DNA of 64,000 bases from JBJHCA01 sp050485785 (GCA_050485785.1 JBJHCA010000003.1:6742-70741); one strand, 5' to 3'. Counted from the first letter of the stretch, positions 44,983 through 54,909 are shown. Notes: generated by a model not told the origin, from the sequence alone. Numbers and translations: made by a program.

Positions 44983-47679
44983 ATGGAGGAGAACGGACAC
45001 GAGAAGATCATTTCGCTCAGGGGAATGTACAAGGACTATTTTTTGGACTATGCCTCGTATGTAATCCTTGAAAGAGCAATACCCGGAATAAACGATGGCC
45101 TGAAACCGGTGCAGCGGCGAATTTTACATGCCATGTATCAAATGGATGACGGCCGGTACCATAAGGTAGCCAACATTATCGGACAAACCATGCAGTATCA
45201 TCCGCACGGTGATGCCGCCATTGGTGATGCATTGGTTGCATTGGGTCAGAAAGACCTGTTGATTGACTGCCAGGGAAACTGGGGCGACGTGCGCACAGGT
45301 GATGCTGCCGCTGCTGCCCGTTACATTGAAGCGAGACTTACTCCATTTGCCAGACACGTGGTGTTTAATCCCAAAACTACCCGGTGGCAGGCATCTTACG
45401 ACGGACGGAACAGGGAACCTGTTTCTCTGCCCGTAAAATTTCCATTGCTGCTGGCTCAGGGTGTTGAAGGAATTGCAGTAGGCCTTTCTACTCGCATTCT
45501 TCCGCATAACTTTTCTGAGCTGGTGAAAGGATGTATACAGATCCTGAAAGGGAAAACGCCTGTGCTTTATCCTGACTTTCCGACAGGCGGTCTGATGGAT
45601 GTTTCCAACTACCAGGACGGTTCAAGGGGAGGCAGAATTCTGGTTCGGGCACGCATCGAAATGGAAGATAAAAAAACACTACTGATCAAAGATATTCCCT
45701 ATGGTGTAACAACCCCCTCACTGATTGACAGCATAGTTAAAGCAGGGGAAAAAGGGAAAATCAAGATCAAAAAGGTGATTGACAACACTGCCGAAAACGT
45801 TGAAATTGTCATTCAGCTCCAGCCGGGTGTGTCCCCGGAATTAACCATGGATGCACTCTATGCATTTACCGCATGTGAAACCTCCATTGCTCCCAACGCT
45901 TGTGTTATTGTAGATGACAAACCGATGTTTCTTAGTGTTGCGGAAATTTTGGAATTCAATACGCGAAACACGCGCGAACTACTAAAACTGGAACTGGAAA
46001 TTAAAAGGGATGAACTGCTTGAAAAAATTCATGCTGCCAGTCTCGAAAAAATATTCATTGAACAACGGGTTTATCACGAAATTGAAGAGTGTACTTCCTG
46101 GGAAGAGGTCATTTCAACTATTCACCTCGAAATGCACCGCTACATTTCCACACCTTCTGTACCCAATCAGGCTGAAAATGCTCTGGCCATGGTGCGTGAC
46201 CTGAGCCATGAAGATATTCTGAAACTCACTGAGATCAAGATTAAACGCATTTCAAAGTACAATACATTTGAAGCCGATAAAAGTCTTGAGCAGCTAGGAG
46301 AAGAGCTGGAAACCACCCTCCACCACCTGGCTCACCTCACGGATTATACTATAGCTTACTTTGAAGATGTGTTTAAGCGGTTTGGGAAAGGTCGTGAGCG
46401 GAAAACTGAAATTACCCGCTTTGACAACATTGAGGCAACCCAGGTGGTGGCCAACAATGCAAAACTCTATGTCAACCGTGCCGAAGGATTTATCGGCTTC
46501 GGTATCAAAAAAGAAGAGTTTGTTACCGACTGTTCTGATATTGACGACATCATTGTGTTTCGAAAAGACGGTGTGGCTCAGGTGAGTAAAATTGCCGAAA
46601 AAGTATTTGTCGGTAAGGACATCATTCATGTCAATGTCTGGAAAAAAGGCGACGACCGCACCACCTATAACATGATCTACCTGGATGGGGAATCCGGTAA
46701 GGCTATGGCCAAGCGTTTCCAGATTTCAAGTATTACCCGCGATCGTGAATACTCTCTGGTTACGGAGCATAAAAACAGCAAAGTGCTCTATTTTTCAGCT
46801 AACCCTAACGGCGAGTCAGAAAGTGTTGGCATACAACTTTCACCGGGTTGTAAGGCACGAATAAAAAAGTTCAGCTTCGATTTTGCAGAAATCACCATCA
46901 AAGGAAGAAGCTCCAAAGGCAACATGATTACCCGGTATCCGGTAAAGAAAATCACCCAGGAATCGGTGGGTAAATCTACCCTGGGCGCACAAAACATCTG
47001 GGTTGACGAAGTTACAGGCCGCCTCAATACCGACGAAAGAGGCCTGCTGCTGGGATCTTTTGATACCGGTGATCTGATTCTGGTAATGTATCGCAGCGGA
47101 GAGTATGAACTGACCGACTTTGACACTGCTCATCGTTACGAAATGAAGGATGTGATCCACATTGGAAGGTTTTACAGCCAAACAGTGATCAGCGCTGTAT
47201 ATTTTGATGGCGAACGCAGCCAAACTCTGGTTAAAAGATTCCGGATTGAAACCAGTACGCTTGACCAAAAATTCTCTTTCATTTCCGAACACAAACAATC
47301 AAAACTGCTGTTTGCCAGTATTCACCCGGAACCTGTAATTCTCTATACGGTAAAACTGAACAATGAGAAAAAGACCGGCGAAATCAATCTGGCTTCATTT
47401 ATCGACATTAAAGGATGGAAAGCTTTGGGTAACAAGCTAAGTGACCAGAAACTTCTCGCTATAAAGGATATTTCTCCTGAACAAAGAGCTATACCTCAAG
47501 AAGAAAATACAGACAGCCCGGTAAACGCCCCGCAAAGTGAAAAAGATCCTGATCCGGAGACCGAAACCACTGCTGCCCCTCCCATGACAGAAACTGACAC
47601 TAAACCTCATTACAAACCAGGTGATACTGTGAATATTGACTTTAAACCGGGTAAGCAACAAAACCTCTTCGATAACTGA
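44983..47679 (+). CDS. parC: DNA topoisomerase IV subunit A (GyrA/ParC family)
   Basis: 898 residues. Breakage-reunion domain with PVQRRILHAMYQM, YHPHGDAAIGDALV and AARYIEARL containing the catalytic Tyr114; then coiled tower region and C-terminal beta-pinwheel (YFSANPNGESESVGIQ, KSTLGAQNIWVDEVTG). The position equal to E. coli GyrA Ser83 is Ala here, the Asp87 equivalent is Asp. No GyrA-box QRRGGKG is seen, which favours ParC over GyrA. The last 70 residues are acidic/Pro-rich linker. parE is not adjacent. Confidence 0.9.
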   Translation: MEENGHEKIISLRGMYKDYFLDYASYVILERAIPGINDGLKPVQRRILHAMYQMDDGRYHKVANIIGQTMQYHPHGDAAIGDALVALGQKDLLIDCQGNWGDVRTGDAAAAARYIEARLTPFARHVVFNPKTTRWQASYDGRNREPVSLPVKFPLLLAQGVEGIAVGLSTRILPHNFSELVKGCIQILKGKTPVLYPDFPTGGLMDVSNYQDGSRGGRILVRARIEMEDKKTLLIKDIPYGVTTPSLIDSIVKAGEKGKIKIKKVIDNTAENVEIVIQLQPGVSPELTMDALYAFTACETSIAPNACVIVDDKPMFLSVAEILEFNTRNTRELLKLELEIKRDELLEKIHAASLEKIFIEQRVYHEIEECTSWEEVISTIHLEMHRYISTPSVPNQAENALAMVRDLSHEDILKLTEIKIKRISKYNTFEADKSLEQLGEELETTLHHLAHLTDYTIAYFEDVFKRFGKGRERKTEITRFDNIEATQVVANNAKLYVNRAEGFIGFGIKKEEFVTDCSDIDDIIVFRKDGVAQVSKIAEKVFVGKDIIHVNVWKKGDDRTTYNMIYLDGESGKAMAKRFQISSITRDREYSLVTEHKNSKVLYFSANPNGESESVGIQLSPGCKARIKKFSFDFAEITIKGRSSKGNMITRYPVKKITQESVGKSTLGAQNIWVDEVTGRLNTDERGLLLGSFDTGDLILVMYRSGEYELTDFDTAHRYEMKDVIHIGRFYSQTVISAVYFDGERSQTLVKRFRIETSTLDQKFSFISEHKQSKLLFASIHPEPVILYTVKLNNEKKTGEINLASFIDIKGWKALGNKLSDQKLLAIKDISPEQRAIPQEENTDSPVNAPQSEKDPDPETETTAAPPMTETDTKPHYKPGDTVNIDFKPGKQQNLFDN

Positions 47680-47978
47680 CATATCTGTATGTATCCCGGC
47701 ATTCCGGTGTTTCAAGCATTTCCGAATTGCCCGGTTAAGACTTAATTGGAGAAAAAGGGCTGTTGGTTTTGTTTTTGTGATACCACTTTGTTGCCGCACT
47801 AAACTCAGAAAGCAAAGCCCCGGTGCGGACTGAAGTTTTGAGCTGATGAAAGCACGGCTAACTGAGTAACCTCTTATTAAAAATCCGCCTCTATTAAGGC
47901 GATCTGGCATTTCGTGCCGTAATCATTGATGAGAGTTCCAAGGAATTTGATTACTATTGCCTTCAAAGCCTTCCTGTT
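47680..47978. other. 299-base intergenic region with motif copy and small hairpins
   Basis: Holds motif copy C at 47771-47792, the inverted repeat CCGCAC/GTGCGG (47794-47828), and hairpin CGCCT-CTATTA-AGGCG (47886-47901) followed by GGCA/TGCC (47906-47918). No gene is seen. A run of structured bases before the CxxCH lipoprotein might be a leader. Confidence 0.5.
47771..47792 (+). repeat. T-rich intergenic motif, copy C
   Basis: GTTTTTGTGATACCACTTTGTT, 91 bases after the parC stop and 186 bases before the ATG at 47979. Confidence 0.5.
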
Positions 47979-48461
47979 ATGAAAAAAACTACTCTGCTGT
48001 TCTTGATTTGCGGTACATCGATGATCCTGATGTTGGCATGCGAAAATTATTCCCGTAGCGATTGGCCATCCGGACCGCTCAATGAACAAATAGATGCCCT
48101 TGCCGATCACCATCAGGGCTTTGCGCGCACAATGGTAGAAGTTTCATATCGCTATAAAGAACTCTACTGGGCCGGCCTGGATAAAAACTGGGAATATGCG
48201 CATTATCAGCTGGAGCATATGGAAGAAGCCCTGATCCAGGGATTTGAACGTAGGCCTGCCAGAAAAGAATCGGCAAGGCAGTTTATGAAAGAAGTGATCC
48301 CGGCTGTGTATGAAGCCATTGACACTGCAGACAGCACCCGCTTTGAGCAGGCTATGTCACTGATGACTTTACATTGTAACACCTGCCATACTTCTGAAGA
48401 AGTACCTTTTTTCAATGTGGTCAGGCCCGAATTCAATAATTCTGTCATTCGGTTAAATTAA
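47979..48461 (+). CDS. Lipoprotein with CxxCH haem-binding motif
   Basis: 160 residues: lipoprotein signal peptide (lipidation Cys21 in LMLAC), a helical middle rich in Tyr/Trp/Arg (ARTMVEVSYRYKELYWAG, LEHMEEALIQGFERRPARKES) and near the end HCNTCHTSEE with C133, C136 and H137, the covalent haem c attachment motif. The helical bundle with a late CxxCH resembles cytochrome c-prime or class II cytochromes, though a distal Met is not obvious. A real small cytochrome is likely; partner unknown. Confidence 0.7.
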   Translation: MKKTTLLFLICGTSMILMLACENYSRSDWPSGPLNEQIDALADHHQGFARTMVEVSYRYKELYWAGLDKNWEYAHYQLEHMEEALIQGFERRPARKESARQFMKEVIPAVYEAIDTADSTRFEQAMSLMTLHCNTCHTSEEVPFFNVVRPEFNNSVIRLN

Positions 48462-48583
48462 CATATATTGGTTTTACATATCATGCGATTGCCCCTGATT
48501 TATTCTTCAATAGATGAAGTATAACAGTCCAATATTCGTAGTTTTGGATTTTATAGGTATTGATTAACCAAAAAATCATTTTT

Positions 48584-49012
48584 ATGGGAATGATCAAAGA
48601 ATTCAAGGAATTTGCCATGCGTGGCAATGTGGTGGACATGGCCGTGGGTATTGTAATTGGTGGAGCATTTGGCAGAATTGTTTCATCATTGGTGGCAGAT
48701 ATTGTTATGCCGCCTATTGGCCTTTTGCTCGGGGGCGTTGACTTCAGTGAACTCGCAATAACCCTCAGGCCTGAGCAAACGACTGCAGACGGTGAAGTGA
48801 TTGCTGAAGCCGTGTCGCTCAATTACGGCATGTTCACCATGACAATCATCGATTTTATCATTATTGCTTTTGCCATTTTCATGGTGATTCGCGCCATGAA
48901 TAACCTAAAGCGAAAAAAAGAAACTGCACCTGCAGCACCCCCGCCGACACCGGAACCTTCCAACGAAGAAAAACTGCTTACGGAGATCAGAGATCTGCTC
49001 AAAAAGCAATAA
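48584..49012 (+). CDS. mscL: Large-conductance mechanosensitive channel MscL
   Basis: 142 residues from the ATG at 48584 (MGMIKEFKEFAMRGNVVDMAVGIVIGGAFG, in part). Pore helix 1 has the conserved GNVVDMAVGIVIGGAFG and helix 2 follows MFTMTIIDFIIIAFAIFMVI. Emergency valve for hypo-osmotic shock. Pro-rich linker then a short amphipathic C-terminal helix (EEKLLTEIRDLLKKQ). An in-frame TTG at 48560 is rejected as start. Ends in a terminator at 49047. Confidence 0.94.
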   Translation: MGMIKEFKEFAMRGNVVDMAVGIVIGGAFGRIVSSLVADIVMPPIGLLLGGVDFSELAITLRPEQTTADGEVIAEAVSLNYGMFTMTIIDFIIIAFAIFMVIRAMNNLKRKKETAPAAPPPTPEPSNEEKLLTEIRDLLKKQ

Positions 49013-49046
49013 TAAACTGTGTTTCGTCGAAAAAATTGAAAAAATT

Positions 49047-49084
49047 AAGGGCTTGTAAGTATGGGACTTGCCGGCCCTTTTTTA
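49047..49084 (+). terminator. Rho-independent terminator after mscL
   Basis: AAGGGC pairs with GCCCTT, with an inner GT-AGT/ACT pairing, followed by six or more T. Right before motif copy F and the SusC promoter. Confidence 0.7.
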
Positions 49085-49094
49085 TTGATTATTA

Positions 49095-49112
49095 ATGTGT
49101 TAAGTTTTTGTT
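49095..49112 (+). repeat. T-rich intergenic motif, weaker copy F
   Basis: GTGTTAAGTTTTTGTT matches copy E (GGGATAACTTTTTGTT) at 13 of 16 positions; 202 bases before the SusC ATG. Confidence 0.35.
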
Positions 49113-49161
49113 AAACCCTCCTCCCGGTGAAAACACAATATGCAAACTCAAAAAAAAATTA

Positions 49162-49187
49162 TTTGCCAAAATTAATTCCTACATTTG
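49162..49187 (+). promoter_or_regulatory. Promoter of the SusC gene
   Basis: TTTG (49162-49165) and TACATTTG (49180-49187), a 14-base spacer, shorter than usual. Leader of about 120 bases before the ATG at 49314 with no clear riboswitch fold seen. Confidence 0.5.
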
Positions 49188-49313
49188 CCATGTAGTCCAA
49201 ATATTCGGGGCAGGTTAGGGCCTACCGTACGTTATTATTTTGTGCCACATGGCAGCGATTTGCTCCCGTACTTCGTACTACTGTTATTAATTCTTTACTA
49301 AAACCTTAAGCAT

Positions 49314-52300
49314 ATGAAAAAACGTTCACTCTTGTTTGTGCTGTCCATGCTGGTAGCTACCATAGCATGGTCACAGCGCACCATTACGGGTAATGTTGCC
49401 GAAAGAGACGGCGAAGCCCTCATTGGTGCCAGTGTATTTGTGCAGGGTACATCTGTAGGTACAGTAACTGATCTGGATGGAAACTTTAGCCTGACCTTAC
49501 CGGAAATCGCAGATGTTTTGGTGGTAAGCTATACAGGCTATCAAACCCGCGAGATCAGAATTACTGACGAATCTCATTACGTGATCCTGATGGAAATTGG
49601 CTTTGCCATGGACGAAATTGTGGTAGTTGGTTATGGTGTGCAGCAACGACGCAACATTTCCGGCTCCATTTCATCGGTCAGCGGTGAGGCTATCAGAAAC
49701 ATTCCCGTTCAGTCTTTCGATCAGGCTCTTCAGGGAAAGGCTTCCGGTGTTAACCTTACTATGCCTAATGCTGTTTTAGGTAACCCCCCAATTATTCGGG
49801 TTCGCGGTTTTAACTCAATTTCAGGTAGCTCCAGCCCGCTGATCATCATCGATGGAGTGCCGGCATTTGCCGGCGATCTTGGCCGCACAAGTGCTGCAGT
49901 TAACCCGCTGGGTGATATCAGCCCTGCTGATATTGAGTCTATTGAAATCCTGAAAGATGCCTCTGCTACCGCAATTTACGGTTCGCAGGCAGCTAATGGA
50001 GTTGTACTGATAACCACTCGCAAAGGTAAAGCCGGTGATACCCGGGTTAACTACGATGTTAGTGCAGGATGGACTTCTGCTTACCGCCTATACGATCTTA
50101 TGAATGCAGAACAGTACGTAAGTACAAAAAACCATGCCCGCGAAAACGCCGGCCTTGCTCCTGCTTACGTTCTCGCATTTGACTCTCAGGGCAATCTGAT
50201 TGATACCGACTGGAATGAACACATTTACCAAACCGGTTTTCAACACTCCCACGGGCTGAATATTTCCGGTGGCAGCAGAAGCACCAGCTATTATCTGGGC
50301 CTCAATTATTCTGACAGCGAAGGTATTCTGCGTACCAATACCTACACCCGTAAAGCAGCGCGGGCTAATATCGATCACAGAATGACCCGCTGGCTCTCAT
50401 TCGGTGCCAATGTGGGTTATACCAATACCTTCTCCAATTCACCAAGCTCTGGATCACTACCCGGCTCAAATTTTGCCACATCAGGTGCAGGTCGTCTTGC
50501 GTTTGTTACTGCCCCTATCGTTCCTGCTTTCCTGGAAGACGGTTCATATAACATCGATTGGGATTTTAACCGTGTAGGTGTTCTTGAAAATACTCAACCT
50601 GTTGGGTTCTTCCACCCGGTTTGGCTCCAGGATTTCAACTACGGTAACTCTCAAACTGATCGTTTACTGGCATCCGCTAATGCAAACATCAAATTTACCG
50701 AAGGCCTGATTTTCCGCAGCGTGTTTGGTATAGATGAAAGCATGATTGAATCCAAGCAGTTTTGGCATCCGGATCATGGAGACGGCAGAACCCGTGGTGG
50801 CGACGCTTTCAATTATTTTGACAGAAGAAGCCGCTGGAACTGGACCAACACCCTCAATTACATGTTTACCATAGCCGATGATCTGGATTTTAACCTGTTG
50901 GTGGGAACAGAAGAGCGCCACTCTAAATTCAATGGCTGGAGTGCATGGAGATCTGAATTGGGCGATCCTTTCTTCAGAAACTTCCAAGGTAACTGGGTAA
51001 ACGAAATGGTACCTCCTGCTCAGCCGCTTTCCGAAAACTACTTTGTTTCATATTTCGGGCGTATGAATATGAACTGGGCCGGAAAATATTACCTTGAATT
51101 GAGCGGACGGAGAGACGGCTTCTCCGGCCTGGCTGCCGACAACAAGTATGGAAACTTTGGCGGTGTATCGGCTATGTGGAATATCTCCCGAGAAGACTTT
51201 TTTGCTGATGGCGGCTTGGGTAATACCTTCTCTGACTTAAGAATCAAATCAAGTTACGGTAAAGTGGGTAATATTTCCGGTGTTGGAAGCTATGCATCTC
51301 TCTTCCTTTATGGTGCAGGAACGTACAACAGCGAGAGCTCACTGTTCTTTAACCAGGCGGGAAATGCCGATCTCGAGTGGGAAACCAGCAAGAAATTTGA
51401 CATTGGCCTGGCTTTTGGTTTGATGAACGACCGTTTCCAGTTTGATATCGGATACTTCCAGACTGACATCGACGGTCTTATCCTGAATGTTCCGCAATCA
51501 CCATCAAAAGGTATTCCGGGCAACGTACTACCTCAGAACGTTGGTTCTATGATCAATCGCGGCGTTGAATTTGAAATGACCAGCTACAACGTAACTCGCA
51601 GAGATTTTAGCTGGACTACCAATTTCAACCTCACTTACCTGAAGAATGAAGTGACTTCCCTGGCTGAAGGCGTTCCTTTTATTGCCGGTGTTACTCACCT
51701 TGAAACTACCAACAGAACCCTGGTTGGCCAGCCACTCGGTATGATCTGGGGTGTTGAAACTTTGGGAGTTGATCCTGCTACAGGTCGCAGAATGTTTAAC
51801 AGAATCAATGAAGATGGTACTACTACTGTAGTTTACTATGGCCATGGTTCAAACTGGCCTGAAGGTCAAGCCGGATGGAGAGAAGCTGATGGCACCTCCT
51901 CAAGAGCAATTAACATTACTGATGACGGCGTTCCTCTTGGAAGCCCAATACCAAAGTTCTTTGGTGGTCTTGATAACACATTCACATTTAGAGATCTTGA
52001 CTTTAACATTGGCCTGACCTATGCCATTGATGTATATGTTTATAACGGCTCAAAAGCAGGACTTCGCGACCAACGTAACTGGCAAAATGAAGCCTATGTG
52101 GCTGAAAACTACTGGCGTGAACCCGGTCAGGACACTGATATTCCAAAACCGGTATGGGGAGATAACGTTTCCAACGGATCAACAATGGTTCAGTCTCAAA
52201 ATGTAGAAAGAGCTGACTTCCTGAAAGTAAGAAACCTGAGCCTGGGTTATACTTTCCGCGATACACTGATTAGGAATGCTGGTATCAATAGTATCAGATT

Positions 52301-52457
52301 GTATGTGCAGGTATTTAATGCACTCACCATTACCGGTTATTCCGGTGCAGATCCTGAGATTTCATCCATGGGCGATACCAACCTGGCTCCCGGTGTAGAC
52401 AGAAACACCATACCACAGGCCAGAACCGTTGCTATTGGTGCTAACATTTCTTTCTAA
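49314..52457 (+). CDS. SusC-family TonB-dependent outer membrane receptor
   Basis: 1047 residues. Signal peptide, then a carboxypeptidase-regulatory-like N-terminal domain (RTITGNVAERDGEALIGASVFVQGT), TonB box-plug region (MDEIVVVGYGVQQRRNISGS, IRVRGFNSISGSSSPLIIIDGVPAF), and a C-terminal 22-strand barrel ending in AIGANISF. Imports polymer-derived oligosaccharides or peptides with its SusD partner downstream (21-base gap). Substrate cannot be read from sequence. Confidence 0.95.
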   Translation: MKKRSLLFVLSMLVATIAWSQRTITGNVAERDGEALIGASVFVQGTSVGTVTDLDGNFSLTLPEIADVLVVSYTGYQTREIRITDESHYVILMEIGFAMDEIVVVGYGVQQRRNISGSISSVSGEAIRNIPVQSFDQALQGKASGVNLTMPNAVLGNPPIIRVRGFNSISGSSSPLIIIDGVPAFAGDLGRTSAAVNPLGDISPADIESIEILKDASATAIYGSQAANGVVLITTRKGKAGDTRVNYDVSAGWTSAYRLYDLMNAEQYVSTKNHARENAGLAPAYVLAFDSQGNLIDTDWNEHIYQTGFQHSHGLNISGGSRSTSYYLGLNYSDSEGILRTNTYTRKAARANIDHRMTRWLSFGANVGYTNTFSNSPSSGSLPGSNFATSGAGRLAFVTAPIVPAFLEDGSYNIDWDFNRVGVLENTQPVGFFHPVWLQDFNYGNSQTDRLLASANANIKFTEGLIFRSVFGIDESMIESKQFWHPDHGDGRTRGGDAFNYFDRRSRWNWTNTLNYMFTIADDLDFNLLVGTEERHSKFNGWSAWRSELGDPFFRNFQGNWVNEMVPPAQPLSENYFVSYFGRMNMNWAGKYYLELSGRRDGFSGLAADNKYGNFGGVSAMWNISREDFFADGGLGNTFSDLRIKSSYGKVGNISGVGSYASLFLYGAGTYNSESSLFFNQAGNADLEWETSKKFDIGLAFGLMNDRFQFDIGYFQTDIDGLILNVPQSPSKGIPGNVLPQNVGSMINRGVEFEMTSYNVTRRDFSWTTNFNLTYLKNEVTSLAEGVPFIAGVTHLETTNRTLVGQPLGMIWGVETLGVDPATGRRMFNRINEDGTTTVVYYGHGSNWPEGQAGWREADGTSSRAINITDDGVPLGSPIPKFFGGLDNTFTFRDLDFNIGLTYAIDVYVYNGSKAGLRDQRNWQNEAYVAENYWREPGQDTDIPKPVWGDNVSNGSTMVQSQNVERADFLKVRNLSLGYTFRDTLIRNAGINSIRLYVQVFNALTITGYSGADPEISSMGDTNLAPGVDRNTIPQARTVAIGANISF

Positions 52458-52478
52458 TCTCTAAACTTTGATGTAACC

Positions 52479-53948
52479 ATGAAGAATATTAAAATATTTT
52501 CATTCCTGGCCTTACTGATTTCCCTGGGATTCAGTTCGTGCTTTACCGATCTGTTAGATCCGGTACCGGAAACAGCTATATCTGATCTTTCTGCTTTTGA
52601 TACAAAAGACAGAATTGAAGCACAGGTAAATGGTATCTACTCTTCATTTAAACATGGCCAATACCTTGGTGGCCGTTACCAGGTCTACAATGACATCCGC
52701 GGCGATGACTGGCTCAACCTGCAGCAAAATGGTGTAACCGGTCTCTTAACCTGGAACCATACACTGACATCTTCTGCTAACGAAGTACAAAACCTCTGGG
52801 GACAAATTTATGCGGCCGTAAATCGCGTCAATATGTTCGTTGACGGTCTGGCCGAAAACCAATCCCGACTTCTGGATGAAGGAATCATGACGCAAGAAGA
52901 GATCAATCAGTTCAGGGGGGAAGCGTTGGCATTGAGAGGCATGGCTTATCACCATCTCATTCAGCTTTATGCTCAACCTTATAACAAAAACCCCAATGAC
53001 TGGGGTGCCATTCTCAGAATCACAGCTCAACGTTCCTCTGCAGATAACGATATGGCCAGATCAACTTTGGAAGAAACTTATGCACAGATCCTCAGTGACC
53101 TGAATGAAGCTGAAAACCTGCTACCAGAAAGAAGCGGAGCCAATAATGCTCTTTCTGTAACCAGAATGCACAAAGGCACGGTTATCGCACTTAAAACCAG
53201 AGTTTACCTCCACATGAGCCGATATGGTGACGTTATTGCTGAAGCCAACAAGATTGTTTCCGCTTCTGCTCCGTTTACTTCGCCTTCAGGTGTTCAGTAC
53301 GCTCTGCACGGAAATTTTGAAGAAGTATTCTCTAACTATACCTCTTCTGAAGCCATCTTCTCCATTCCTATGACGCCTACTGAGCAGCCTGGAACTCAAA
53401 ATGGCCTCGCCCATTACTTCTCTGCTTCTCCGATTGGAAACAACGAGTACGCTATTAATCAAAGCGGGCCACTATGGACCAGCTCTGCATTCATGGAAAC
53501 CGATCACCGGAAAACGCTGGTACAGGAAAGAACTATTCAGGGTGTTGACCACCTCTTTATCGATAAGTATAAAGAATCACCACATCTTGACTGGGCTCCG
53601 GTTATCCGCTATGCTGAAGTTCTGCTTAACCTGGCCGAAGCAGAAGCACGTCAAAACGGCGTATCTGCCAGAGCTCTGGCTTTACTGAATGCAGTTTATC
53701 TCCGCTCTAACCCTGAAGCATTGCCGCTTGATGGATTTGGCAGTGCAGATAGCTTCATTGCACGCGTAATGCTTGAGCGCAATATGGAATTTTTAGGCGA
53801 AGGTATCCGGAATATGGATACGCAAAGAACTGTATCATCTCACGGTGCCAAAGAAAATGTTGGCGCTGTTGGACCAAGCGATAACAGGTATGTATGGCCA
53901 ATTCCGCAAACTGAGTTAAACACCAATAACCTGGTTCAGCAAAACTAA
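52479..53948 (+). CDS. SusD/RagB-family outer membrane lipoprotein
   Basis: 489 residues: lipoprotein signal (lipidation Cys21 in GFSSC), typical early LLDPVPETAISD, TPR-like helical core (ALALRGMAYHHLIQLY), and the C-terminal SusD block with GIRNMDTQR and YVWPIPQTELNTN. Lid for the SusC channel that captures the substrate at the cell surface. It pairs with the SusC gene; terminator follows at 53972. Confidence 0.94.
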   Translation: MKNIKIFSFLALLISLGFSSCFTDLLDPVPETAISDLSAFDTKDRIEAQVNGIYSSFKHGQYLGGRYQVYNDIRGDDWLNLQQNGVTGLLTWNHTLTSSANEVQNLWGQIYAAVNRVNMFVDGLAENQSRLLDEGIMTQEEINQFRGEALALRGMAYHHLIQLYAQPYNKNPNDWGAILRITAQRSSADNDMARSTLEETYAQILSDLNEAENLLPERSGANNALSVTRMHKGTVIALKTRVYLHMSRYGDVIAEANKIVSASAPFTSPSGVQYALHGNFEEVFSNYTSSEAIFSIPMTPTEQPGTQNGLAHYFSASPIGNNEYAINQSGPLWTSSAFMETDHRKTLVQERTIQGVDHLFIDKYKESPHLDWAPVIRYAEVLLNLAEAEARQNGVSARALALLNAVYLRSNPEALPLDGFGSADSFIARVMLERNMEFLGEGIRNMDTQRTVSSHGAKENVGAVGPSDNRYVWPIPQTELNTNNLVQQN

Positions 53949-53971
53949 AACCTTAATTATACCTGCTTAAG

Positions 53972-54008
53972 GGGTAGAGCTTTTTCGGAAGCTCTGCCCT
54001 TTTTTTTT
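53972..54008 (+). terminator. Rho-independent terminator after the SusD gene
   Basis: GGGTAGAGCTT pairs with AAGCTCTGCCC (one G-T wobble) across a short TTTCGG loop, then nine T. Strong, ends the SusC/SusD transcript. Confidence 0.9.
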
Positions 54009-54069
54009 ACTAAAAACCCATAAATACCACTTTGCAACTATTCAACCGTTTCCCGGTTTCTCAAACAAA

Positions 54070-54774
54070 ATGCTATTTATGTCAACCATACTCCCTGCTC
54101 TTATCCTTTTGTTGTTCACAGGCTCAGGCATGCACAACGAACAAGATGACCGAAAAACACGTATCATATATGTTTTTGACCCCTTATGTGGCTGGTGCTT
54201 CGGTTTTGCACCGGTAATCACTGATATGGTTGACAAGCACGAACAACATTTTCACTTTGAAATAATCAGTGGCGGCATGATTACCGGAAATAGGGAAGGC
54301 CCTATCAGGTCTATGTCTGATTACATTCTGAACGCCATCCCCAGGCTTGAAGCTACTACAGGTGTCAGTATCGGGCAGCCTTATGTTGACCTGGTAAGAG
54401 ACGGAAGCTATCACGCATCATCGGTAATGCCTTCCAAAGCGCTGGTGGTGTTTAAACATCTCAGCAATAACTACCATTTCCGCTTTGCCCATGACATACA
54501 AAAGGCCATGTTTGTGCAGGGCAAAAGTCTTAATCAAATGGCAACCTATTTGGAGATTCTTAAACAGTACCCAATAAATCCAGATGAGTTTATAGCCTGC
54601 ATGAATGATGATGCTTTCCATCAGAGAACGCTGGATGAATTCAGACAGGCTGCCTCCATGGGAGCAACGGCATATCCAACCTTGATAGTAAAAGAACAAA
54701 ACAATCTCAATGTCCTGAGCAGGGGTTATATAACCTCCGTGGAACTGGAAAACAGGCTGAAAAAACTGAAGTAG
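54070..54774 (+). CDS. DsbA-family exported protein
   Basis: 234 residues: signal segment (about 3-20), then a DsbA/FrnE-type thioredoxin fold with active-site FDPLCGWCFGF (C40, C43) and GATAYPTLIV as the cis-Pro loop. FrnE-like (2-hydroxychromene-2-carboxylate isomerase/DsbA superfamily) layout. Likely works in the periplasm on disulfides, but exact oxidant/isomerase role is not determined. It sits after the SusD terminator with an independent start. Confidence 0.82.
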   Translation: MLFMSTILPALILLLFTGSGMHNEQDDRKTRIIYVFDPLCGWCFGFAPVITDMVDKHEQHFHFEIISGGMITGNREGPIRSMSDYILNAIPRLEATTGVSIGQPYVDLVRDGSYHASSVMPSKALVVFKHLSNNYHFRFAHDIQKAMFVQGKSLNQMATYLEILKQYPINPDEFIACMNDDAFHQRTLDEFRQAASMGATAYPTLIVKEQNNLNVLSRGYITSVELENRLKKLK

Positions 54775-54794
54775 CACTTTTCACGGTTTTTGAC

Positions 54795-54815
54795 TTTTGA
54801 TACATATCTCTTTGT
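54795..54815 (+). repeat. T-rich intergenic motif, copy D
   Basis: TTTTGATACATATCTCTTTGTT-like stretch just after the DsbA stop and 169 bases before carB. The most divergent of the clear copies. Confidence 0.4.
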
Positions 54816-54909
54816 TTTTATAGCCTTGCTAATGTTGGTAATGCTTGTTTTTTAGCTGATTTTCACGTGTTTAAGCTCAAATGAATAATCAGCTTTGCGA
54901 TATACTTTA

